Shown here: positions 8,042 through 17,057 of the stretch, in pieces
Numbering within the stretch: position 1 is the first letter of the stretch
Layout of the letters: every line of letters begins with the position of its first letter
DNA from: Tenacibaculum singaporense
Lineage (GTDB): Bacteria > Bacteroidota > Bacteroidia > Flavobacteriales > Flavobacteriaceae
Reading direction: 5' to 3'
Assembly (NCBI RefSeq): GCF_003867015.1
Contig: NZ_CP032548.1
Coordinates: 2,981,001-3,045,000 of the forward strand
DNA: 64,000 bases
The notes under the pieces: model-generated
What the model was told of the DNA's origin: nothing
The model's database searches: none
Seen by the model: the letters and a program-made list of their open reading frames with translations, nothing else
Program-made: the position numbers and the translations under genes

Positions 8042-9091
8042 CTACTTTCCTACTTTTAATACTTCTATTTCAAAAATTAAATCTGACTTTGGTGGTATTG
8101 GCCCTACTCTACGATCACCGTAACCTAAATAAGAAGGTATAAACAATCGTACTTTATCTCCTTCTTTCATTGTTTTCACTCCTTCTTTCCAGCCTGCTAT
8201 TAGTGGAAGTTTTTCATCATCAACCGTAAATACAAAAGCCTCTCCTTTATCTAAACTAGAATCAATCTTTCTTCCATCTGCTAAATACAGCGTATAATGT
8301 GCAGTTGTTGGTAATGCTGGATTTACTTTTTTTCCATTTCCTTTCTGTAATGACAAAATTTTCAAACCAGAATCAGTTGTAATTGCATCATTAATTCCTT
8401 GTTCTTCTTGATACTTTTGTTTTAACTCTTCTAGCTTTTTCTTTCTCTCTTCTTCTTTCTTTTCAACATTTGCTAATTCATTTTCAAAAACTACTGGAGC
8501 ATCAAATTTAGCCGCCTCTTCTCCTATTCTTAAAATTTCTACATGTTTTATATAATCATTCTTTTGAATAGTATCCACTACTGCTTGCCCTTCTAAAACA
8601 CGACCAAAAACTGAGTGCCCACCATCTAACCAAGGTGTTGCTTTATGTGTAATAAAAAATTGACTCGAATTCGTAACTGGTCTTGAGTAATTTGCCATGG
8701 ACAATACCCCTGGTCCATCATGCTTATACAATAAATTACCTTCATCATCCATTGGGAATTCATCGGCAAATGTATAACCTGCATCACCAGCACCTGTTCC
8801 TGTTCTATCCCCACCTTGTATCATAAAATCTTTAATAACCCTATGAAACTTCGTTCCATCATAAAACGGTGTTCCTTTTAATGAATCTATCATTTTAGGA
8901 TGTGTTCCTTCACTCAATGCTACAAAGTTCGCCACTGTCATTGGAACTTTATTATAAAAAAACTTTACTAAAATATCCCCTCGATTCGTTTGGATATCTG
9001 CATACAATCCGTTTTCTAAATTAGGATATTTCGCTGATTTGCATGATACAAACACTATCAATACAACAAGTACAATTTTAAATAATTTCAT
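8042..9091 (-). CDS. Peptidyl-prolyl isomerase lipoprotein: cyclophilin fused to FKBP
   Basis: 349 residues. A lipoprotein signal with lipobox VSC lies at about residues 14-17. A cyclophilin domain (~30-200) contains FHRVIKDFMIQGGD and SQFFITHKATPWLDG. A charged coiled linker (KKEEERKKKLEELKQKY) follows, then an FKBP domain (~240-349) with FVFTVDDEKLPLIAGWKEG and LFIPSYLGYGDR. Two unrelated PPIase folds on one lipoprotein point to proline isomerisation of exported proteins in the periplasm. It follows the FkpA-like gene after 87 bp that contain a large hairpin. Confidence 0.9.
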   Translation of the reverse strand: MKLFKIVLVVLIVFVSCKSAKYPNLENGLYADIQTNRGDILVKFFYNKVPMTVANFVALSEGTHPKMIDSLKGTPFYDGTKFHRVIKDFMIQGGDRTGTGAGDAGYTFADEFPMDDEGNLLYKHDGPGVLSMANYSRPVTNSSQFFITHKATPWLDGGHSVFGRVLEGQAVVDTIQKNDYIKHVEILRIGEEAAKFDAPVVFENELANVEKKEEERKKKLEELKQKYQEEQGINDAITTDSGLKILSLQKGNGKKVNPALPTTAHYTLYLADGRKIDSSLDKGEAFVFTVDDEKLPLIAGWKEGVKTMKEGDKVRLFIPSYLGYGDRRVGPIPPKSDLIFEIEVLKVGK

Positions 9092-9119
9092 TTATTTCGT
9101 TTTATTTTCTCTTATAAAC

Positions 9120-9158
9120 AATTAATTAGGTTAACAACAAGTGCTAACCTAATTAATT
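9120..9158. other. 14-bp inverted repeat between PPIase genes
   Basis: Perfect 14-bp arms (9120-9133 and 9145-9158; AATTAATTAGGTTA and its complement) around an 11-nt loop, between the FkpA-like gene and the cyclophilin-FKBP gene. There is no T-tract, so it may be an attenuator, an RNA-processing site or an mRNA 3'-end stabiliser rather than a classical terminator. Confidence 0.6.
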
Positions 9159-9178
9159 ATCAACTATTTAAGTTTTAT

Positions 9179-9904
9179 TTATTTTACTTCTAATAACTCT
9201 ACTTCAAAAACTAAAGCTGAAAAAGGCTTAATATGTTGTCCTCTTTGTTGTGGACCATAAGCTAATTCTTGTGGAATAAAGAACTTATACTTTGCTCCTG
9301 GTTTCATCAATTGTAAACCTTCAGTCCATCCTTTAATTACTTGACCTACTCCAAACTCAGCTGGCTGTCCTTTTTCTACTGAGCTATCAAACACAGTTCC
9401 GTCAATTAAAGTACCGTGATAATGAACTTTAACTCTAGAGCTAGCCGTAGGAGCATCTCCTTCACCTTCTTTTAAAACAACATATTGTAAACCGCTTTCC
9501 GTAGTTTTTACTCCATCTTTTGTTTTATTTTCCGCTAAAAACTCTTCTCCTGCTTTTTTATTATCTCCAAACTCAGCTTCTGCTTTTTTAGCTTGTTCTT
9601 CTTGCATTTGCTTCATTTTTTCTTGTTGCTTCTTCTGAAAAAATGCTCTTAAGATATTGTTTATGTCTTTTGATTCTACTAGTAGATTTATAGAGTCCAT
9701 TCCGTTTTTAAAACCTTGCACGAATAAATCTTGATCCATTTCATCAAAATTCGATTTGATTTTATTAGCCATATCTAAACCTAAAGCGTAACTCACAGAA
9801 TCTACTTCTGTTGCTAATGAACTTTTTTGTTTAAACTGACCGTTACTACATGAAACAATTGATAAACCTACAACTGTAGCTGCTAAAATGTTAGTTAATT
9901 TCAT
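9179..9904 (-). CDS. FkpA-like FKBP-type peptidyl-prolyl isomerase lipoprotein
   Basis: 241 residues. The lipoprotein signal ends at VSC (~19). An N-terminal helical dimerisation domain (SVSYALGLDMANKIKSNFDE) and a long charged helix come before the FKBP domain at ~130-241 with YHGTLIDGTVFDSS, IKGWTEGLQLMKPG and FIPQELAYG. This is the classic FkpA/Mip layout; such proteins act as chaperone-isomerases on periplasmic and outer-membrane proteins. It overlaps gldI by 4 nt. Confidence 0.9.
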   Translation of the reverse strand: MKLTNILAATVVGLSIVSCSNGQFKQKSSLATEVDSVSYALGLDMANKIKSNFDEMDQDLFVQGFKNGMDSINLLVESKDINNILRAFFQKKQQEKMKQMQEEQAKKAEAEFGDNKKAGEEFLAENKTKDGVKTTESGLQYVVLKEGEGDAPTASSRVKVHYHGTLIDGTVFDSSVEKGQPAEFGVGQVIKGWTEGLQLMKPGAKYKFFIPQELAYGPQQRGQHIKPFSALVFEVELLEVK

Positions 9905-10443
9905 TCTTCTTTTTTTGATTTTATATCGATTAATGTTACTGTACTTTGTATTGGCTGATTTACAGCTATTTTATTTCCATCTCCCGTAACTCCGAAAGCC
10001 CTGTATGATGGAATGACAAATGTAATGGTTTCTCCTTTTTTCATCAACTTTATTCCATCTTGTAATGCAGGAATAAAATCTTCTTTATCTACCTTATAAC
10101 TTCTCTCCCTTTTCTCATAAAGAGCACCTCCATTAAGATCAGCTATATTATATGACAGCATCACTAAATCTTCGGCTTGAGGAGAACTTGAATTTAACGT
10201 GTCTTTTGTTATATAAGTATACCAAAAACCATTAGGCGAACTTTTATATACTTTAACGGTATCTTTAGCTACCCATTCTTCCAAACGTTTTTTCTCTAAG
10301 GCATTCAACCTCTTATTCTCTTTGAGAACTTCCTTATAAAAATTTGTAGTACCCTGTTGCTTTGGTCTTCTTGCTTCTGGTTCTTTACAGGAAACCACAG
10401 CTAAGAAAATTATAAAAACAAAAAATATTCTTCTAAGCCTCAT
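9901..10443 (-). CDS. gldI: Gliding-motility-associated PPIase lipoprotein GldI
   Basis: 180 residues, with lipobox VSC at ~17-20 and a single FKBP-like domain (~75-180) containing GGALYEKRERSYKVD, GIKLMKKGETITF and SYRAFGVTGDG. Size, lipoprotein nature and context (after an nrnA-like gene and before further PPIases) match flavobacterial GldI, which is needed for folding of gliding or type IX secretion components. It overlaps the upstream nrnA-like gene by 11 nt. The gene suggests a gliding-capable organism. Confidence 0.85.
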   Translation of the reverse strand: MRLRRIFFVFIIFLAVVSCKEPEARRPKQQGTTNFYKEVLKENKRLNALEKKRLEEWVAKDTVKVYKSSPNGFWYTYITKDTLNSSSPQAEDLVMLSYNIADLNGGALYEKRERSYKVDKEDFIPALQDGIKLMKKGETITFVIPSYRAFGVTGDGNKIAVNQPIQSTVTLIDIKSKKEE

Positions 10444-11461
10444 ACGAATCTTCTAACTCTTTTTGATATGTAGGTAATAACGACTTAAATCTCTCTATCG
10501 TATTTTCCAAGCTATCATCACTTCTCCCTCCTGCTGCATTATCATGTCCTCCTCCATTAAAATAATTACGTGCAAACTGATTTACAGAAAATTTCCCTTT
10601 TGAGCGGAAAGATATTTTTACAATTCCTTGTTCTTCATCTTCTATAAAAATAGCTGCAAATACAATTCCTTTCAAAGATAGTGCATAATTTACTACCCCT
10701 TCGGTATCTCCTTTTTCGTAATTAAATTTCTTTTTCTCTTCTTCAGTTAGGGTAATAAAAGCTGTTTTATACTCTGGTAAAACTTTCATATTACTCAATG
10801 CTTGACCTAATAGCAGTAATCTATTATATGAATTTGCATCATGAACATTGCTGTGAATTCTATCGTTTTCAGCTCCTTTATCTATTAAGTCTGCAATAAT
10901 TCTATGAGTAGTACTAGTTGTAGATCTAAAACGGAATGAACCTGTATCAGTCATAATCCCTGTATACAAGCAAGTTGCTATATCTTTATCTATCAATTCA
11001 ACATCGCCCATCATTTCAATAAAATTATATACCATTTGACATGTTGATGACATAGATGTATCGGAATACATATACATAAAGTCGTCCGGTTGTTGATGGT
11101 GATCTATCAGAGCAAAATCATTTTCATATTGCTCTAATGTATTTTGCATGTCATTCCCTACTCTATGCAACGCATTAAAATCTAATAAAAAAACTATATC
11201 AGACTTTCTTAAAGCTTTGACTGATTGACTATTCTGACGATCAAAACGTTTTACTGTTTTCGATCCAGGAATCCAGTGTAAAAAATCAGGATATTCATTT
11301 GGCATTAACACCTGAGTCTTGTGTCCTTTTTTATCTAAATAATGTTTTAGCCCTAATGTTGAACCTATTGCATCTCCATCAGGATTTCTATGCCCAATTA
11401 TTACAACATTTCTAGGTTCTGACAAGAATTCTTGTAGTTCTGTAAAGTGTTTCAAAATCAT
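10433..11461 (-). CDS. DHH-family phosphoesterase (NrnA-like nano-RNase / pAp phosphatase)
   Basis: 342 residues. DHH signature motifs are visible: GHRNPDGDAIGST (~23-35), DIVFLLDFNALHRVG (~88-102), DHHQQPDDF (~120) and the DHHA1-domain glycine-rich motif NYFNGGGHDNAAGG (~299-312). The family degrades 2-5-mer RNAs and 3'-phosphoadenosine 5'-phosphate with Mn2+. It is the first gene of the gldI operon, an arrangement that recurs in Flavobacteriia. Confidence 0.9.
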   Translation of the reverse strand: MILKHFTELQEFLSEPRNVVIIGHRNPDGDAIGSTLGLKHYLDKKGHKTQVLMPNEYPDFLHWIPGSKTVKRFDRQNSQSVKALRKSDIVFLLDFNALHRVGNDMQNTLEQYENDFALIDHHQQPDDFMYMYSDTSMSSTCQMVYNFIEMMGDVELIDKDIATCLYTGIMTDTGSFRFRSTTSTTHRIIADLIDKGAENDRIHSNVHDANSYNRLLLLGQALSNMKVLPEYKTAFITLTEEEKKKFNYEKGDTEGVVNYALSLKGIVFAAIFIEDEEQGIVKISFRSKGKFSVNQFARNYFNGGGHDNAAGGRSDDSLENTIERFKSLLPTYQKELEDSYEA

Positions 11462-11542
11462 AAAGGGCGAATATACAAATTAATGCTATATTAACCTTTT
11501 TATGTATTTCTTTTTGTTTCTTCGTTTAAAAATAAAAACTTA

Positions 11543-12550
11543 ATGAAATCTAATAAATTTACCACTTTACTAATCTTTACTCTAGGTGTATCCTTTACCT
11601 CTTTTTGTCAAGAAACATTCACTATTGCTTTTGGATCTTGCAATAACCAAAAACTTAACAACCCTTTTTGGGAAGACATTCTATCGCTTCAACCAGATGT
11701 ATGGGTATGGGGTGGAGATAATATTTATGCCGATACCAATAACATGCGTAAGATGGAACGTATGTATAAAACTCAAAAAAATGTAAAAAGTTATAAAAAG
11801 CTAACCACTAAGATTCCTATTCTTGCTACATGGGATGATCATGATTACGGTAAAAATGATGCAGGAGTAGAATTTAAAATGAAGAATGAAAGTCAACAAC
11901 TATTTTTAGATTTCTTAGATGTTCCAAAAAACTCTCCTAGAAGAAAACAACAAGGTGTTTATCACTCTAAAACTTTTAAAACAAGTAATGGCAACATTAA
12001 AGTTATTGTTTTAGACACTCGCTACTTTAGAACTTCACTTACTAAAGGTACTAACGGACAACGTTTTCAACCTAATAAATATAACGAAGGTACTATTTTA
12101 GGTAAAACACAATGGAAATGGCTTACAAGCGAATTAACAAACTCTACCGCAATCTTTACTATAGTAGTTAGCAGCATACAAATACTACCTAAAGAACACG
12201 GATTTGAAAAATGGGCTAACTTTCCACACGAAGTGGATAAATTGTTCAGTCTAATCAAAAAATCAACAAATACAAATGTCATTCTTCTTTCTGGTGACAG
12301 ACATATTTCTGAGTTTTCTAAGACTAATATTAACGGATTAAAATATCCAATTATAGATTTCACATCAAGTGGATTAACACATGCATATTCTTCATTTTCT
12401 TCAGAAGAAAACAACTTCAGAATAGGAAATGTTGTAAATTCTTTAAGCTATGGAACACTACTTTTAGACTTAAAAACTAAAAAAGCTACCTTTCAAATGC
12501 GTGGCAAAAATAAATCTATCTTACAAGAAATCAACCAAATATACCCTTAA
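11543..12550 (+). CDS. PhoD-like alkaline phosphatase, secreted
   Basis: 335 residues. A signal peptide covers the first ~22 residues. The metallophosphoesterase motifs of the PhoD family are present: AFGSCNNQ (~29), VWGGDNIYADT (~55), TWDDHDYGKNDAG (~96), VVSSIQILP (~208) and LLSGDRHISEF (~248). It is shorter than classical PhoD (~500 aa) and lacks the N-terminal PhoD_N domain. It likely hydrolyses phosphomono- or diesters outside the inner membrane. It is a single-gene unit divergent from the nrnA-like operon. Confidence 0.85.
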   Translation: MKSNKFTTLLIFTLGVSFTSFCQETFTIAFGSCNNQKLNNPFWEDILSLQPDVWVWGGDNIYADTNNMRKMERMYKTQKNVKSYKKLTTKIPILATWDDHDYGKNDAGVEFKMKNESQQLFLDFLDVPKNSPRRKQQGVYHSKTFKTSNGNIKVIVLDTRYFRTSLTKGTNGQRFQPNKYNEGTILGKTQWKWLTSELTNSTAIFTIVVSSIQILPKEHGFEKWANFPHEVDKLFSLIKKSTNTNVILLSGDRHISEFSKTNINGLKYPIIDFTSSGLTHAYSSFSSEENNFRIGNVVNSLSYGTLLLDLKTKKATFQMRGKNKSILQEINQIYP

Positions 12551-12551
12551 C

Positions 12552-12581
12552 TTGCTAATAACATTAAAAAGTGTATTTTTG
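12552..12581 (+). promoter_or_regulatory. Bacteroidota promoter of ndk
   Basis: TTG (12552-12554), a 19-bp spacer, then TATTTTTG (12574-12581). This is an exact match to the Bacteroidota primary-sigma consensus TTG-N19-TAnnTTTG, ~77 bp upstream of the ndk start. Confidence 0.8.
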
Positions 12582-12658
12582 CGCCGATTTATGCGAAGTT
12601 TGCATAAGCAACAACAATTAAGGAATTTATCATATACTGATATTTATTACATTTAATA

Positions 12659-13078
12659 ATGGCAACAAATAGAACTTTTACAATGATTAAACCAGATGCT
12701 GTTGAAAACGGACATACTGGTGCAATTTTAGAAAAAATTAATGCTGCAGGTTTCAGAATCGTAGCTATGAAAAAAACACAGATGACTAAGCGTGATGCTG
12801 AGACTTTTTATGGAGTACACAGTGAACGTCCTTTCTTTGGTGAGTTAGTAGAGTTTATGACTCGTGGACCAATCATCGCTGCTATCTTAGAAAAAGACAA
12901 CGCAGTTGAAGATTTTAGAACTTTAATTGGCGCTACAAACCCAGCTGAAGCTGCTGAAGGAACTATCCGTCAATTATACGCTACTTCTATTGGAGAAAAT
13001 GCAGTACACGGTTCTGATTCTGATGAAAACGCAGCTATCGAAGGTGCTTTCCACTTTTCTGGTAGAGAAATGTTTTAA
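12659..13078 (+). CDS. ndk: Nucleoside-diphosphate kinase
   Basis: 139 residues, the usual family length. It begins [16 protein letters not shown] and contains the active-site region around [12 protein letters not shown], whose His accepts the phosphate (about residue 118). It transfers the gamma phosphate from ATP to NDPs to balance nucleotide pools. It is monocistronic, with a consensus promoter before it and a strong terminator after it. Confidence 0.97.
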   Translation: MATNRTFTMIKPDAVENGHTGAILEKINAAGFRIVAMKKTQMTKRDAETFYGVHSERPFFGELVEFMTRGPIIAAILEKDNAVEDFRTLIGATNPAEAAEGTIRQLYATSIGENAVHGSDSDENAAIEGAFHFSGREMF

Positions 13079-13118
13079 TCTTTAATTTAGATTACTGAAT
13101 TTATAGATATTATAAAGG

Positions 13119-13147
13119 CTCGCTACAGTTTTGTAGCGAGTTTTTTT
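13119..13147 (+). terminator. ndk terminator
   Basis: Perfect 9-bp stem CTCGCTACA/TGTAGCGAG with a GTTT loop and seven T. Confidence 0.92.
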
Positions 13148-13215
13148 GTAAATCTTACTTCAACTACTCTCCCTTTACCAAATAAAAACACATCCTTTAA
13201 TCTAATTTAAATTTC

Positions 13216-13680
13216 TTATTTAGGATTTATAAATTCAGACTGATATTTTTCCAAAAACTTCTTCTGCCTATCTTCCATTTGTTTCATTATTTTATCTATT
13301 TCCATAAATTCTCTACCAAAATTACTTTTAAAAAAATCATTACTAAAGTAATGTTTACTAAAAAGAGAATCTTCAGAAAAGACATCTTCAAAACCTTTCT
13401 TTTGAAATTCTGAAAAGTTTGTGAAAAATTTAGATTTAAATGATTTTAACAAACTATCTCTGTCAATAGAAGAAAGATTTGTTTCATTGTTGTTAAGTGA
13501 CCAGGTATAAATACTATCATACCTTATCAAGTTTCCATTTTCATCAAACTCTTTATCAACTTTCCAACTTCCTTTAGGTTGCTTTTCTATACGCTCAACA
13601 CCTTCTTTTTGTTTATGTTTTTGACCATTACAACTAATAGTTAACAAAGCCAAGACAATACATAATATATACTTTCTCAT
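13216..13680 (-). CDS. Hypothetical lipoprotein
   Basis: 154 residues with a lipoprotein signal (LLTISCNGQKHKQ, Cys at ~17). The mature part is highly charged. It has a stretch like KEFDENGNLIRYDSIYTW, typical of flavobacterial proteins that echo antitoxin-like or WG-type sequences, and a helical C-terminus ending in KFLEKYQSEFINPK. No catalytic motif is visible. It lies 54 bp before the YodC-like gene stop on the same strand. Confidence 0.65.
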   Translation of the reverse strand: MRKYILCIVLALLTISCNGQKHKQKEGVERIEKQPKGSWKVDKEFDENGNLIRYDSIYTWSLNNNETNLSSIDRDSLLKSFKSKFFTNFSEFQKKGFEDVFSEDSLFSKHYFSNDFFKSNFGREFMEIDKIMKQMEDRQKKFLEKYQSEFINPK

Positions 13681-13733
13681 CTTTTTTATTTTTTATTAAA
13701 CAGTTCGTAAAATTGACAAAATGAATTAAATCT

Positions 13734-13964
13734 CTACACCTTATACAAACCTCCTGTTTCAGGTAATTTCACCAAATTGTTTTGATGAAATATTTTTGAT
13801 TTCCGTTCGCCATCTTCATACCAAACGCACTCTAAATAAGTATCTTTATTATTTATCCCTAATAAAACATCTTTCTTCAGAATGTATTTGAGTACTTCCA
13901 TCTTTGTAGTCTTATTACTACCTTTCAATTTCACCCAATCTCCCGATTTAAATTTTCTAGACAT
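13734..13964 (-). CDS. YodC/DUF2158-like small protein
   Basis: 76 residues from the second ATG. The pattern KFKSGDWVKLKGSNKTTKMEV, then YLECVWYEDGERKSKIFHQNNL, matches the short DUF2158 (YodC) family, an SH3-like barrel of unknown function. The family normally begins a few residues before the F-x-x-G-D motif, which favours the start at 13964; the upstream ATG at 13976 would add four residues (MYNR). Confidence 0.7.
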   Translation of the reverse strand: MSRKFKSGDWVKLKGSNKTTKMEVLKYILKKDVLLGINNKDTYLECVWYEDGERKSKIFHQNNLVKLPETGGLYKV

Positions 13965-14050
13965 ACGGTTGTACATTAAATTAATAGAAAAAGATTTATA
14001 AAGGAGACTGATAGTTCAGCCTCCTTACCTCCATTAAGGATAAAAAATCA

Positions 14051-14527
14051 TTATGAAATTTTAATTGTTCTGGCTGGTTTTTGTTTCGCTTCATCTTTTT
14101 TGGGCAAAAAGATATTTAAAACACCATCCTTGTAGCTAGCATTAATCTTATCATCATTCACGCTTTCTGGTAGCGTAAATGTTCTTTTAAACGAAGAATA
14201 CCCAAACTCCCTACGAATATAATTCTCTTGTTTTTCTTCATTAGTTTCATTTGTTTCTGTACTAATAGATAATACCTGATTATCAATATTTATATGAAAA
14301 TCAGATTTACTTAAACCAGGAACAGCCATTTCTACAATATAACTGTCTGCTCTTTCTTTAATGTTTACTTTAGGTAAAGTAATACCTCTGTTAAAGTTCG
14401 ATGTAAGTACAGCTGGTAAATCTCTATTAAACATATCGTCTAACCAACTAGATAAGTTAGGGAAGTTTAGATTTGAATTAGTGCTTGTTAAACTTCCGTT
14501 TTTAGGAACATTAATTAAATTGCTCAT
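14051..14527 (-). CDS. Hsp20 / alpha-crystallin small heat-shock protein
   Basis: 158 residues. The alpha-crystallin domain (~48-140) contains KVNIKERADSYIVEMAVPG and the diagnostic SYKDGVLNIFLPK (A-x-x-x-G-V-L type) followed by an I-x-I-like tail (RTIKIS). It acts as an ATP-independent holdase for unfolding proteins. It is a single gene. The ~220-bp upstream region has spaced TGTCA direct repeats (14706-14710 and 14714-14718) of unknown meaning. Confidence 0.92.
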   Translation of the reverse strand: MSNLINVPKNGSLTSTNSNLNFPNLSSWLDDMFNRDLPAVLTSNFNRGITLPKVNIKERADSYIVEMAVPGLSKSDFHINIDNQVLSISTETNETNEEKQENYIRREFGYSSFKRTFTLPESVNDDKINASYKDGVLNIFLPKKDEAKQKPARTIKIS

Positions 14528-14745
14528 AATTACAAAATTTTAATTAAACATTATTTCAAAAATGAAATCTTATGCGATTTCAATAATCTATTTTACAAAT
14601 AATGAACCAAAATAAAAATTACAAAACTCCTTTAATTAAACTTTTAAATTTCTTTAACACACAACTGTTATTTTTTCAGCGACACACTATCATCCGCTAA
14701 AAAACTGTCATTTTGTCATTCTTAAAACAAACCAAAAAACTTTTT

Positions 14746-15045
14746 TTAAACCAACATCAGTTTTTTAACAAGCTCCTCTCCTATTTCCTCATTAATCATA
14801 CGTATAATCTTATCTTTTCCGTAACTTAACTCTTCTCGTAGTACCGAAGAAGATAGACGAACAATTAAAGTTCCGTTTTGTAATTTCACTTCACTAGTAT
14901 AAGAAGCTACTCCTGCACCCATCAGCTTTTCCCAAGCTTCATCAATATGAATTTTTTGAAATCCTTTTTTCAACTTATTATTCTCCTGAATAAAGCTTCC
15001 CATTAAATCTTTGATTGAAAAACTATCGTTTTCTCTTTTAGCCAT
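14746..15045 (-). CDS. DUF721 (DciA-like) protein
   Basis: 99 residues. The pattern INEAWEKLMG-type (here IDEAWEKLMGAGVASYTSEV), LQNGTLIVRLSSSVLREEL and a C-terminal helix match DUF721. The family includes DciA, a loader of the replicative helicase in bacteria without DnaC. It is 36 bp downstream of recF on the same strand, a conserved replication/repair pairing in Bacteroidota. Confidence 0.85.
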   Translation of the reverse strand: MAKRENDSFSIKDLMGSFIQENNKLKKGFQKIHIDEAWEKLMGAGVASYTSEVKLQNGTLIVRLSSSVLREELSYGKDKIIRMINEEIGEELVKKLMLV

Positions 15046-15081
15046 TTGATTTACTTTTTGCCTTGTTTTCTTGCAATAAGA

Positions 15082-16161
15082 TTATAATTTAAAAATCTGA
15101 TACTCTTGATTACTCTTTTTTATCACTTCCTCTGTTCGATCGGCATGTGTATCTGTAATAAAAATTTGCCCAAACTCATCACTATTCACTAAATCAACAA
15201 TTTGAGCAACCCTATTTTCATCTAACTTATCAAAAATATCATCCAATAACAAAATAGGAGTTACATTAGATTGCTTTTTAATAAATTCAAACTGCGCTAA
15301 TTTTAATGCTATCAAATATGATTTTTGTTGTCCTTGTGAACCAAATTTTTTAATGGGATGTTCCTCTATTTCAAAATTTAAATCATCCTTATGAATCCCT
15401 ACCGATGTATACTGTAGCATTTTATCTTTCTCTAAACTTTGTTGCAACAAAACTTCTAAAGACACCTCGTGTAACTGACTTTTATAACGTAAATTTACTT
15501 CTTCATTTGCTCCAGAAATAATTTTATGCTTATCGTTAAAAATAGGCACAAACTCTTCTAAAAAAGCTTTTCTTTTGTTATAAATAATCGTTCCATACTC
15601 AATTAACTGCTCATCGTATACTTTTAAATTTAACGCATCAAATGTTCTATTGGCAGCAAAATACTTCAACAATGCATTTCGCTGACTCACCGTTTTAGTA
15701 TACGAAATTAACGTTTGTAAATACTTTTTATCTTGTTGAGAAATTACTCCGTCAATAAATTTACGACGAGTTTCGCTTCCTTCAACAATTAAATCCCTAT
15801 CCGCAGGAGAAATAATCACCAACGGTAGCTGCCCTATATGTTCAGAAAATTTTTCGTAGGCTTTTCCATTGCGTTTCAATACTTTTTTCTGACCTCTTTT
15901 TAAGGAACAGATAATTTTTTCTTGTCGATCGTTTAACAAATAATCTCCTTCAACCATAAAAAAATCTTGACCATGTCGAATATTCTGTCCTGCAATCGAA
16001 TTGAAGTAACTTTTAGCAAAAGACAAGTAATAAATTGCGTCTAACACATTGGTTTTTCCAATACCGTTATTACCAACAAAACAGTTAATTTTCTTTTGAA
16101 AATCAAAAGTTTGTGATTCAATATTCTTAAAATTAACCAAAGAAAGTTTTTGCAAATACAT
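15082..16161 (-). CDS. recF: DNA replication and repair protein RecF
   Basis: 359 residues, the usual length. It shows Walker [17 protein letters not shown] (~28-43), the [17 protein letters not shown] segment, the signature/Q-loop region [13 protein letters not shown] (~276-288) and Walker [14 protein letters not shown] (~304-316). This ABC/SMC-like ATPase helps load RecA at gaps through RecFOR. Start at the ATG at 16161 gives the typical [13 protein letters not shown]. Confidence 0.95.
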   Translation of the reverse strand: MYLQKLSLVNFKNIESQTFDFQKKINCFVGNNGIGKTNVLDAIYYLSFAKSYFNSIAGQNIRHGQDFFMVEGDYLLNDRQEKIICSLKRGQKKVLKRNGKAYEKFSEHIGQLPLVIISPADRDLIVEGSETRRKFIDGVISQQDKKYLQTLISYTKTVSQRNALLKYFAANRTFDALNLKVYDEQLIEYGTIIYNKRKAFLEEFVPIFNDKHKIISGANEEVNLRYKSQLHEVSLEVLLQQSLEKDKMLQYTSVGIHKDDLNFEIEEHPIKKFGSQGQQKSYLIALKLAQFEFIKKQSNVTPILLLDDIFDKLDENRVAQIVDLVNSDEFGQIFITDTHADRTEEVIKKSNQEYQIFKL

Positions 16162-16242
16162 GAATAAGCCCTGTTACTAAAAGAAAGCGCAAATTATCGA
16201 AAATTTACGAAAAAACGACTTTTAAAATCCAATTAAAAAAAC

Positions 16243-16250
16243 TATTTTTG
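16243..16250 (+). promoter_or_regulatory. -7 element upstream of the TPR-ribH operon
   Basis: TATTTTTG matches TAnnTTTG, 25 bp before the gene start, in the divergent interval with recF. No clear TTG lies at the expected upstream spacing. Confidence 0.55.
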
Positions 16251-16274
16251 TCGCCACTAATTTTTTAAGCAATT

Positions 16275-17057
16275 ATGGCTACATACAAGAAAAGAGGTTA
16301 TAAACCTAAGAAAGAAAAGGTTACACAAGAAGTAGAAGAAACATTTGATGAATCTCAAAGTACTACAGCTGAAGTATTTAATACTTTAGATGATACGGCG
16401 AACAAATCAGAGGAATGGATTGAAAAAAATAGCAAGCCATTATTTTACGGATTGGTAACTGTTGCAGCTTTAATTTTAGTGTACTTAGCTTACAACAAAT
16501 TTATTGCTGAGCCAACACAACAAGAAGCTTCTAACGAATTAGCATACCCTCGTACTTTCTTTGAAAAAGCAAATACCTCTGCTGGTGCTATTGCTGATTC
16601 ATTATACACTTTAGGTTTAGAAGGTGGTGATGGAAAATATGGTTTCATTGACATTGCTGAGCAATTTAGTGGAACTAAAGCTGGTAACTTAGCTAGCTAT
16701 TATGCAGGTATTTCTTACTTAAAAATGAAAAAATACGAAGAGGCTATCGAGTATTTAAGTGACTTTAGTTCTGACGATGAGTTATTAGGTCCTACTGCTT
16801 TAGGTGCTATTGGTGATGCTTTTGCTGACATCAATCAGCCAGAAGATGCTTTAGATTACTATCAAAAAGCAGCAAATAAAAAAGACAATCAATTTACTAC
16901 GCCTTTATTCTTATTCAAAGCAGCTCAAATTGCAATGGACTTAAAAGAGTATGGTAAAGCTGAAAAATTTTATACAACCATTAAAGAAAAATACGCTGAT
17001 TCTGATCAAGGAAGAGATATTGAAAAATATATCAACAGTGCAAAATACGCTCAATAA
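16275..17057 (+). CDS. Membrane-anchored tetratricopeptide-repeat protein
   Basis: 260 residues. A charged cytoplasmic N-terminus (~1-55) precedes one transmembrane segment (LFYGLVTVAALILVYLAY, ~55-72) and a TPR domain with repeats such as ASYYAGISYLKMKKYEEAIEYL and ALDYYQKAANK. Topology resembles YfgM, an inner-membrane partner of the Sec translocon and periplasmic chaperones, but this is an analogy. The stop overlaps the ribH start (TAATG), so they are coupled. Confidence 0.75.
   Translation: MATYKKRGYKPKKEKVTQEVEETFDESQSTTAEVFNTLDDTANKSEEWIEKNSKPLFYGLVTVAALILVYLAYNKFIAEPTQQEASNELAYPRTFFEKANTSAGAIADSLYTLGLEGGDGKYGFIDIAEQFSGTKAGNLASYYAGISYLKMKKYEEAIEYLSDFSSDDELLGPTALGAIGDAFADINQPEDALDYYQKAANKKDNQFTTPLFLFKAAQIAMDLKEYGKAEKFYTTIKEKYADSDQGRDIEKYINSAKYAQ

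Noticed and set aside
14701..14720. Defined heat-shock operator upstream of hsp20
   Set aside because: Only two TGTCA direct repeats, ~180 bp from the start codon; not an inverted repeat of a known heat-shock repressor.
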